Position numbers and translations under genes: made by a program | Notes under the pieces: model-generated | Seen by the model: only the letters and a program-made list of their open reading frames with translations | Told to the model about the DNA's origin: nothing | Databases searched by the model: none | From: an uncultured Bacillota bacterium | GTDB taxonomy: Bacteria; Bacillota_I; Bacilli_A; RF39; UBA660 | Assembly (NCBI GenBank): GCA_905205665.1 | Contig: CAJLEF010000013.1 | Coordinates: forward strand, 1 to 29,109 | DNA length: 29,109 nucleotides | Direction: 5' to 3' | In this document: positions 23,706 to 29,109 of the stretch, piece after piece | How the letters are laid out: each line of letters starts with the position of its first letter | Position numbering within the stretch: position 1 is the first letter of the stretch

Positions 23706-23803
23706 TACCAATTCACTTTTGACGGCGAATTGGTGCTAGTATCACACTAGTCAACCCCTTTTTATTCTTTTACGAGAGACACAATGTGTCTCTCCATTTT
23801 TTT
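23706..23803 (+). ncRNA. Small RNA candidate 1 (upstream of recG)
   Basis: An intergenic unit of about 98 nt has its own promoter and terminator and no ORF with a ribosome site. The first hairpin begins at the predicted start: ACCAATTC/GAATTGGT, 8 bp with a 12-nt loop. A second is CTAGT/ACTAG with a 5-nt loop. Then comes unpaired CAACCCC, a U-rich stretch, and the terminator stem GAGAGACA/TGTCTCTC followed by seven T. An unpaired C run next to a terminator suits a Firmicutes regulatory RNA that pairs with G-rich ribosome sites. The plan is shared with the candidate at 25867. I do not recognise a known family. Confidence 0.65.
23774..23803 (+). terminator. Terminator of small RNA candidate 1
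   Basis: An 8-bp perfect stem GAGAGACA/TGTCTCTC, loop CAATG, then CA and seven T. Confidence 0.88.
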
Positions 23804-23808
23804 GTATC

Positions 23809-23838
23809 TTGATAAAACAAATGTTCTTATGTTATACT
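23809..23838 (+). promoter_or_regulatory. Promoter of recG
   Basis: TTGATA, an 18-bp spacer and TATACT. The start near 23845 leaves a very short leader containing AGGTGA. Confidence 0.7.
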
Positions 23839-23858
23839 TTGCTTAACAGGTGATTATA

Positions 23859-25835
23859 ATGGACTTAAAGGACATAGATTTAATAAGTTTTCAAAACTTA
23901 AAATATTTAGAAAAATATAATATAACAACTTCCAAAGATTTATTAGAATTTTATCCTTATCGTTACCAAGTCTTAAATCCAAGTTCTTTAGAATCGAAAG
24001 ACAATCTTTTAACAATTAATGCCAAAATAGTAAGTACTCCTATCATAACTTATTTGAAGAGTAAACTTAATGTTTTAAGATTTAAAGCCATCGTAAATAA
24101 TCAGATAATTAATGTATCAATCTTTAATCGGGGTTTTTTAAAGAAAAATTTAACAATTGATAAAGAAGTTATTCTCATTGGCAAATATAATGATAAATTA
24201 AATTCTTTTACTGCCAGTGAAATCAAAATGGGCAGACTAAATAACACGCAAATTATCCCTCTTTACCATAATGTGAAAGGAATCAAAAATAATACTTTAG
24301 AAAAATATATAAAATATTTACTAGAAAATACAACGATTGTAGATGAGTTACCATCTTACTTAAAAGAAAAGTATCACTTATGTTCTTTACAAGAAGCTTA
24401 TCAATATATTCATTTTCCTAAAAATAAAGAAGAATTAAAAGAGGCTCAAAGACGTCTTATTTTTGAAGAATTATTTGAGTTTATGCTTAAAATGATGTTT
24501 TTAAAAGAACTGAATCAAACGGGAAAAGGTATTTCTAAAGAGTTTGATGAAAAAAAGGTAAAAAAATTCTTAGAAAATTTACCCTTTACTTTAACAGAAG
24601 ATCAACAATCGGCAATAGAAGAAGGACTTCATGATTTAAAAGACAAAAAAAGGATGAACCGTCTTTTACTAGGAGATGTTGGTTCTGGAAAAACCATTGT
24701 TGCCACAGTTTTACTATACGCTAATTTTCTTTCGGGTTATCAAGGTGTTTTTATGGCTCCTACGGAAATACTAGCCACACAACATTTTTTTAATACTCAT
24801 GCCTTATTTCAAGCCTGTAATGTTCAAGTAGACCTTTTAGTAGGAAGTATGTCTAAGAAAGAAAAAGAAAATATTTTGCAAAGGATAAAAAATAAAGAAA
24901 TAGATATTTTAATTGGTACTCATGCTGTTTTAAATGAAAATCTTCATTTTGCTAATTTAGGTCTTGTTGTAACAGATGAACAACATCGTTTTGGTGTTTG
25001 TCAAAGAGAAAATTTACAAAATAAAGGAGACTATCCCGATATGCTTTTTATGAGTGCTACACCTATACCAAGAACATATGCTCTTACTTTATATGGAGAT
25101 ATGGATACATCAATAATTAAACAGAAACCTCATGGTCGGAAAGATATTATTACTAAGGTAGTGTTAGAAAAAGATTTAAAAGAAGTCTTATTAAATACTT
25201 TAGAAGAAATTAAGAATGGTCATCAAGTTTATGTCGTAGCACCCATGATTGATGAAAATGATGAAAATAATTTAAAAAATGTCTATCTTTTAAAAGAAAA
25301 ATTTTCCCTCGCTTATCATGAAAAAGTACCTATTGGCATTTTACATGGTAAAATGAAAAAAGAAGAAAAAAATGAAGTAATGAACGCTTTTAAAAATAAT
25401 CAAATAAAAATACTTATTTCTACAACCGTTGTTGAAGTAGGCGTAGATGTTTCTAATGCGACAGTGATGATTATTTTTAATGCCGAAAGATTTGGTCTTG
25501 CTACTTTACATCAGTTAAGAGGAAGAGTAGGAAGAAGTGATTTACAATCTTATTGTTATTTAATATGTAATGAAAAAAAAGAAAGACTTATGGTTTTAGA
25601 AGAAAGTAATGATGGCTTTTATATAAGTGAAAAAGACTTTGAATTTCGGGGTGAAGGAGACTTATTTGGAATAAAACAAAGTGGTGATATGGCCTTTAAA
25701 ATAGCCGATTTAAAAAGAGATTACCATATCTTATTAGTAGCTAAAAAAGAAGCAGAATATTTTCTGCAAAACAAACTTTACACCCAAAGACAACATTATG
25801 AAAAAATTATTCATAAAATTGATTTTACTAATTGA
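23859..25835 (+). CDS. recG: ATP-dependent DNA helicase RecG
   Basis: RecG remodels stalled replication forks and branch-migrates Holliday junctions. An N-terminal wedge (OB) domain spans about residues 50-150. The helicase core follows with Walker A GDVGSGKT (272-279), motif II DEQHR (373-377), LFMSATPIPRT, and in the second lobe TTVVEVGVDVSNAT and QLRGRVGRS. The length of 658 aa is slightly shorter than the common 680. The start is placed at ATG 23859 after AGGTGA; the GTG at 23850 overlaps that ribosome site. It is a single gene between two small RNA candidates, and its TGA stop lies inside the -35 of the second one. Confidence 0.96.
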   Translation: MDLKDIDLISFQNLKYLEKYNITTSKDLLEFYPYRYQVLNPSSLESKDNLLTINAKIVSTPIITYLKSKLNVLRFKAIVNNQIINVSIFNRGFLKKNLTIDKEVILIGKYNDKLNSFTASEIKMGRLNNTQIIPLYHNVKGIKNNTLEKYIKYLLENTTIVDELPSYLKEKYHLCSLQEAYQYIHFPKNKEELKEAQRRLIFEELFEFMLKMMFLKELNQTGKGISKEFDEKKVKKFLENLPFTLTEDQQSAIEEGLHDLKDKKRMNRLLLGDVGSGKTIVATVLLYANFLSGYQGVFMAPTEILATQHFFNTHALFQACNVQVDLLVGSMSKKEKENILQRIKNKEIDILIGTHAVLNENLHFANLGLVVTDEQHRFGVCQRENLQNKGDYPDMLFMSATPIPRTYALTLYGDMDTSIIKQKPHGRKDIITKVVLEKDLKEVLLNTLEEIKNGHQVYVVAPMIDENDENNLKNVYLLKEKFSLAYHEKVPIGILHGKMKKEEKNEVMNAFKNNQIKILISTTVVEVGVDVSNATVMIIFNAERFGLATLHQLRGRVGRSDLQSYCYLICNEKKERLMVLEESNDGFYISEKDFEFRGEGDLFGIKQSGDMAFKIADLKRDYHILLVAKKEAEYFLQNKLYTQRQHYEKIIHKIDFTN

Positions 25836-25860
25836 CGAAGTAAAAAGATTATAGTACACT
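25832..25860 (+). promoter_or_regulatory. Promoter of small RNA candidate 2
   Basis: TTGACG, a 17-bp spacer and TACACT. The -35 overlaps the recG stop codon. The predicted start near 25867 coincides with the first base of the first hairpin. Confidence 0.65.
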
Positions 25861-25866
25861 TTATAT

Positions 25867-25960
25867 AGTGTAGTTCGAATAAACTACACTGGTATACATT
25901 CACGATTACTTCTGAGTGTGTATTAACAAACCCCCTGTGAGAGCGTAAGCTCTCTTTTTT
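25867..25960 (+). ncRNA. Small RNA candidate 2 (downstream of recG)
   Basis: A unit of about 94 nt. Hairpin 1 is AGTGTAGTT/AACTACACT, 9 bp with a 6-nt loop at the very 5' end. Hairpin 2 pairs TACA and CAC with GTG and TGTA around a 12-nt loop, with a 2-nt bulge. Then comes unpaired AACAAACCCCC, and the terminator stem GAGAGC-GTAA-GCTCTC plus six T. The order (5' hairpin, TGxTA, second hairpin, AACCCC, terminator) parallels candidate 1, though stem sequences differ, as expected for related structured RNAs. It could instead be the recG 3' UTR if the promoter is weak. Confidence 0.65.
25939..25960 (+). terminator. Terminator of small RNA candidate 2 (and of recG)
   Basis: A perfect 6-bp stem GAGAGC/GCTCTC with a GTAA tetraloop and six T. 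Confidence 0.9.
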
Positions 25961-25990
25961 GATAGAGAAAATACAAATTCTATTAATAAA

Positions 25991-26017
25991 TAAAAAAATA
26001 AGCCCTTTTAAGGCTTA
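25991..26017 (-). terminator. Terminator of the second Rpn gene
   Basis: On the minus strand, TAAGCC and GGCTTA form a 6-bp stem with a 7-nt loop, followed by TTTTTTTA. Confidence 0.75.
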
Positions 26018-26028
26018 ATTTTGGATAG

Positions 26029-26868
26029 TTACATATTATTTTTGATGTTTAAAATTTCTTCTTCAGGTAACTTTGATATCTTTATAATATCCTTCATAGG
26101 CATGTTACTTTTTAACATTTCTTTCGCTATATTCTCATATGCTTCTTTTTTACCAGCTTCTGTTGCTTCTTTAATTTCTGTGTTATGGCACTTTTCTTCA
26201 TCTTCTTCTTTGGTCATGTAATTAAAAAAATCAGGATTTTCATTTACTTTTTTAACCTCGTTCATAAATTTTCTTACCTTTCCATCACTCGCTAATTCAG
26301 CTAAGTCTTTTTCATCTAAATCAAGCATAATTAAATACTTGAATTTCTGAATGTTTACTTCGTCTTTAGCATACCAATAATTTAAGACTTTGTCCATATT
26401 CCATTCGACAATTTTAAAGTTACGAACAAAGTTTTTCTCACCATCATTCAAAGTATAAATCCGACATATTTTATTGTCTTTCTTATTCATACCATAAGTA
26501 AGATTTAATTGGATGATTAAAGTATCTTCACTGTAGCTATCACCTTTTAAAGTGTATCTACTGTAAACATTACATAAGAAGGCTAAGTTTCTGGTATGAA
26601 GATAATCTTTAGGTTCTGAGTTAATCTCAATACCAATATAACCTTCACTCGTTTTTAAAAGTAAATCACAATACTTTTTACGAGTATTAATATTACCTTG
26701 AAGAGTTTCCACATTAAGTCTTTGAATCTCATAAACTTTAAGGCTTAAAGTTAGTTCTAGTAAAGCTACTAATAAATCCTCATTTTCTTCTTTTAAAAAG
26801 ACTTCTTTAAATGTTCTGTCGTAACGACAACTGTAAAATTTTTTTGTTACTTCTAATTCTGTTAACAT
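26029..26868 (-). CDS. Rpn family PD-(D/E)XK nuclease / transposase-like protein, second copy
   Basis: The 279-aa protein has the usual Rpn N-terminus (YDRTFKEVFLKEENEDLLVALLE), the core KKYCDLLLKT (D68) then GYIGIEINSE (E81-I-N83), and NLAFLCNVYSRY. The later region FKYLIMLDLDEKDL and a charged tail rich in E and K (EATEAGKKEAYENIAKEML) are also typical. The third catalytic position is Asn rather than Gln or Lys. It is clearly diverged from the first copy at 5707-6552, not a recent duplicate. The start ATG has only a weak ribosome site, in contrast to copy 1. It is divergent from the surface-protein gene at 27112. Confidence 0.87.
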   Translation of the reverse strand: MLTELEVTKKFYSCRYDRTFKEVFLKEENEDLLVALLELTLSLKVYEIQRLNVETLQGNINTRKKYCDLLLKTSEGYIGIEINSEPKDYLHTRNLAFLCNVYSRYTLKGDSYSEDTLIIQLNLTYGMNKKDNKICRIYTLNDGEKNFVRNFKIVEWNMDKVLNYWYAKDEVNIQKFKYLIMLDLDEKDLAELASDGKVRKFMNEVKKVNENPDFFNYMTKEEDEEKCHNTEIKEATEAGKKEAYENIAKEMLKSNMPMKDIIKISKLPEEEILNIKNNM

Positions 26869-26910
26869 ATCTATTATCCGTTTCTAAGAAAGATAACTTT
26901 GCTAGCCTTA

Positions 26911-26961
26911 AATTATCCTTCTACTTATATATTCAAAAAAAATCTTTGATTTCCTTTTTTT
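26911..26961 (-). repeat. Conserved element upstream of Rpn gene, copy 2
   Basis: This is the counterpart of 6581-6630, with 47 of 51 columns identical, in the same orientation towards its gene and ending about 43 bp before the start codon (copy 1: 28 bp). The genes themselves are much less alike, so the element is held by function or by recent copying. Confidence 0.8.
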
Positions 26962-27060
26962 TATTGATTAAATATTAATATTTTTAAAAAATTTACGTAT
27001 AATTTACATTTTTTGACAGATAAAAAATAATGATGAAATTATCAATTTCTAAAAAAGAAC

Positions 27061-27089
27061 TGTTCATTTAAAAAAGGTTATGTTATAAT
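27061..27089 (+). promoter_or_regulatory. Promoter of the second surface-protein gene
   Basis: TGTTCA, a 17-bp spacer and perfect TATAAT with an extended TG one base ahead. A further possible promoter is TTAATA-17-TATAAT at 26975-27003. The leader from 27096 is short and has GAGAGA as the ribosome site. Confidence 0.7.
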
Positions 27090-27111
27090 TTCGGTAGGAT
27101 GGTAGAGAGAT

Positions 27112-28683
27112 ATGAAGAATGTGAAAAATAGTTTAAGTTTTCAAAATATATTTAAAAGAGAAACTAAATTAGCAAGTTATATTATTGTTTGTATGACAAT
27201 TGTGGTTATTAGTTTGTCTTATGCAATGTTTTTTAAAGTAGAGGGAAATTCAAATAATCAAGAAGTAGTTGCGGGAGAGTTTAAATTTACATATAGTAAC
27301 GGAACTACCATAACTAACGCTAATAACGCAAAATGCTTTTTACCATATACAGCTGATGAAGCAAGTTTAGTTGTTACAGAATGTTCTTATCAATTAAATG
27401 TTCAAAATACAAGTGCCTTAAAAGCTAATTATACTCTTAGTTTAGTAGCTCAAGCAGGTAATGCCTTAGAAGCTACTAAACTAAAAGTTATTTTAAAAAA
27501 ACAAGATGGAACAACGATGAATGTTGTAAGTGGATATCCTAAAAAAGTAAGTGAATTAACAAATAATGTTTTAGTAACAGAATCATTAGAGCCAAAAGAA
27601 ACAGTTGTTTATTCTGTTCAACTTTATTTTGATGATACTTCTTTTATAGATGGTGATACGTCAAAAGCAATTAATTATAAAATAGTTGGTTCAGGTTTAG
27701 TAGATGAAGCAAATCAAGATGTTACTACTGTTCCAAAAGCAACTGAAACAATTACAACCTTAGTAAGTGGAGCAAATACATCCTCAACAGATGTTTATAC
27801 TGTTCCAGATAAAACAAGTGATACATGTACTTATACTTTAGCCTATGATGGAACAAGTGATAACAATTTAAGGTATGTTGGGTCTAATCCATGTAACTAT
27901 GTGACGTTTAATGGTGAAGAGGCTGGATGGAGAATTATAGGTATATTAAACACACCGGAAGGTCAAAGATTAAAATTAATACGTGCTAATTCAATAGGAA
28001 ATTATAGTTGGGACAACAAAGCTAGTGGTACAGGAAGTTCAATAAGCAATGTTGGCAGCAATGATTGGACAGATAGCGCCTTAAAAGAAGCTTTAAATAA
28101 TGGAGCGTATTATAACAGAACATCAGGAACATGTCCATATGGTTCCGATGGTTCCACAACGGATTGCGATTTTACAAGTAATGGATTAACAGACGAGTCC
28201 AAAAATGAAATAGATACCATAACATGGAAATTAGGTAGTGCCTCAAATTATATTAGTTCATCAAATGGATTAGCAAGTCATTGGTATACATATGAAAGAG
28301 GAACAACAGTATATAGTGGCAGACCAACAGAATGGCAAGGTAAGGTAGGATTAATGTATCCAAGTGACTATGGTTATGCAACAAGCGGAGGTAGTACTAA
28401 TGGCCGAACAAGTTGCTTAAATAAAGAATTATATAATTGGAATGCTGATTCTTATAGTGATTGTAAAGAGAATGATTGGCTATATATGACTCCAACACAA
28501 TGGACATTGTCTTCATATTCATCTTATTCTTACAGCGTTTTTGTTGTCATCGATACGGGCCGAACTTACGATTACTCAAGTGCCGGTAATCAGTGTGCTG
28601 TACGGCCTTCTGTATATCTAAAATCAAATGTATCTATTTTAGAAGGTGAAGGTACTCCAGAAAATCCATACGAAATTGGGTAG
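27112..28683 (+). CDS. Membrane-anchored surface protein with C-terminal lectin-like domain; possible DGR target
   Basis: The protein has 523 aa. A basic start and one membrane helix (about 20-41) end in SYAMFF, followed by VVAGEFKFTYSNG. This start and the beta-rich region to about residue 200 resemble TasA/camelysin-type surface proteins. A Thr/Ser linker leads to a C-terminal domain (about 235-523) with GWRIIGIL, paired cysteines, WLYMTPTQWTLSSYSS and the ending RPSVYLKSNVSILEGEGTPENPYEI. This domain plan is like C-type-lectin-fold proteins, including DGR targets. Bases 28537-28615 are near 50% GC against about 30% around them and use varied codons, as expected of adenine-mutagenised DNA. 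The target or ligand is unknown. Confidence 0.8.
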   Translation: MKNVKNSLSFQNIFKRETKLASYIIVCMTIVVISLSYAMFFKVEGNSNNQEVVAGEFKFTYSNGTTITNANNAKCFLPYTADEASLVVTECSYQLNVQNTSALKANYTLSLVAQAGNALEATKLKVILKKQDGTTMNVVSGYPKKVSELTNNVLVTESLEPKETVVYSVQLYFDDTSFIDGDTSKAINYKIVGSGLVDEANQDVTTVPKATETITTLVSGANTSSTDVYTVPDKTSDTCTYTLAYDGTSDNNLRYVGSNPCNYVTFNGEEAGWRIIGILNTPEGQRLKLIRANSIGNYSWDNKASGTGSSISNVGSNDWTDSALKEALNNGAYYNRTSGTCPYGSDGSTTDCDFTSNGLTDESKNEIDTITWKLGSASNYISSSNGLASHWYTYERGTTVYSGRPTEWQGKVGLMYPSDYGYATSGGSTNGRTSCLNKELYNWNADSYSDCKENDWLYMTPTQWTLSSYSSYSYSVFVVIDTGRTYDYSSAGNQCAVRPSVYLKSNVSILEGEGTPENPYEIG

Positions 28684-28788
28684 TGTGAAAGAGGAAAGTT
28701 CGTCGCTTTCGGTTTATGACCAGCCGAACCCGATGAAACAAAAGAGCAATCAGGAAGACTTTAGACGTAAGATAAAGCTTCAGTTCAA

Positions 28789-28821
28789 GTCCAAACTTCT
28801 CAAACAAAGAGAAGTTTGGAC
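28789..28821. repeat. Perfect 13-bp inverted repeat with 7-nt loop
   Basis: GTCCAAACTTCTC and GAGAAGTTTGGAC surround AAACAAA. Neither strand has a T run after it, so it is not a terminator. It may be a DNA cruciform, an RNA stem or a protein site. Confidence 0.85.
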
Positions 28822-28840
28822 AAAGTCTTGGTGATAGTAA

Positions 28841-29072
28841 ATGAGTCGTATTAATAGATATAAGTTTATTAAGAGAATGTACCTAGAGTATTTGATTGTG
28901 TTTGAAACGAACTTGAGGATATAAATATGAGGGTATTGATAAAGATATTATGGTGAACTTCTGTTCTAGTAAATATCAATTAAGTTGGTTACAAAAGAAG
29001 CGTATTAATTATATTATTATGGACAATTTAGATATTGTACCTAAATATGATGATGGGGCTGAGTGGAAATGA
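28841..29072 (+). pseudogene. Small ORF broken by a frameshift, possible MutS-like accessory remnant
   Basis: Frame one runs from ATG 28841, MSRINRYKFIKRMYLEYLIVFETN, to a stop at 28922. A +1 frame then continues from about 28926 as YEGIDKDIMVNF, with a tail KKRINYIIMDNLDIV and a stop at 29070-29072. The two parts read as one small basic protein of about 75 aa. The pattern (RY-x-FI-x4-Y-x-EYLIVF ... GIDKDI ... INYII) faintly recalls MutS domain I-like small proteins. No ribosome site is clear. A decayed gene is more likely than two peptides. Confidence 0.5.
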
Positions 29073-29098
29073 ATAATTTCTACTTAGCTTCTTTTTTT
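29058..29098 (+). terminator. Strong terminator at the right end
   Basis: A 13-bp stem, GCTGAGTGGAAAT with ATTTCTACTTAGC (two G-T pairs), loop GAATA, followed by TTCTTTTTTT. It overlaps the stop of the small ORF and closes the transcription unit that starts at 27061. Confidence 0.9.
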
Positions 29099-29109
29099 AA
29101 CATTAAAAT

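Larger units (their letters stand above)
28684..29109 (+). other. Structured 3' region without an intact gene
   Basis: The 426 nt between the surface-protein stop and the window edge hold no convincing full gene. The first 60 nt are GC-rich with short hairpins (GAAAG/CTTTC at 28694-28710, TTCGG/CCGAA at 28708-28728). A 33-codon frame from ATG 28733 to 28834 (Lys/Gln-rich, MKQKSNQEDFRRK...) has no ribosome site and contains a 13-bp inverted repeat. A frameshifted small ORF and a terminator follow. The whole is probably co-transcribed from 27061. Confidence 0.6.

Noticed and set aside
23706..23803. Riboswitch or T-box leader controlling recG
   Set aside because: It ends in a complete terminator without a visible antiterminator, and recG has its own promoter after it. 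No T-box (TGGnACC) or known aptamer motif was found.
28646..28834. 62-codon ORF overlapping the end of the surface-protein gene
   Set aside because: Its start lies inside the conserved coding end of another frame, it has no ribosome site, and its middle is the hairpin-rich block and palindrome.

Overview
The window (about 30% GC by eye) looks like chromosomal DNA from a low-GC Gram-positive bacterium, most likely an uncultured gut Bacilli/Erysipelotrichia-like lineage. The evidence is the AT-rich codon use, strong AGGAGG-type ribosome binding sites, sigma-A-type promoters with 17-bp spacers, occasional TTG and GTG starts, Rpn-family nucleases and short SYA-type surface proteins. TGA and TAG both end real genes here, so the standard bacterial code applies. 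Species cannot be named from the sequence alone.

Layout. (1) 1-2672: the 3' part of a 5S rRNA, then the tRNA t6A/RimI set tsaE, tsaB, rimI, tsaD. (2) 2672-5671: uvrB on the minus strand, divergent from an unknown lipoprotein. (3) 5691-8050, minus strand: an Rpn/PDDEXK_2 nuclease-like gene, and a membrane-anchored surface protein split by one in-frame TAG. (4) 8102-8421: a small ribbon-helix-helix regulator. (5) 8432-16884: one operon for an ABC-transporter-dependent cell-surface glycopolymer (TagH/Wzt ATPase, TagG/Wzm permease, three cytosolic glycosyltransferases carrying five catalytic domains, a DUF2142 membrane protein), ended by a strong terminator and followed by three 23-bp tandem repeats. 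(6) 17028-23639: a second operon for lipid-linked sugar decoration (DPM1-like GT2, DUF2304, SMR/EamA-like flippase, a GtrA::GT-C fusion, two GtrB-like GT2s, an NAD-dependent epimerase). (7) 23671-25960: recG flanked on both sides by intergenic transcription units that look like about 95-nt small RNAs. (8) 25991-29109: a second Rpn gene, sharing a 50-bp upstream element with the first, divergent from a second surface protein. The end of that protein has a GC-rich stretch with the look of a diversity-generating-retroelement (DGR) variable region, followed by a structured, gene-poor 3' region with a frameshifted small ORF and a terminator.

How it works together. Operon 5 should build a glycan on a polyprenyl carrier in the cytosol and export it through the ABC pair. 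Operon 6 should make polyprenyl-phosphate sugars, flip them, and transfer them outside the cell to decorate a glycan or protein. No sugar-nucleotide synthesis, priming transferase or wall ligase is present, so those functions must lie elsewhere. The two surface-protein genes, each next to an Rpn gene, flank this envelope block.

Most interesting points: the possible DGR target with its downstream region, the paired small-RNA candidates around recG, the shared element upstream of both Rpn genes, and the single-stop surface pseudogene.
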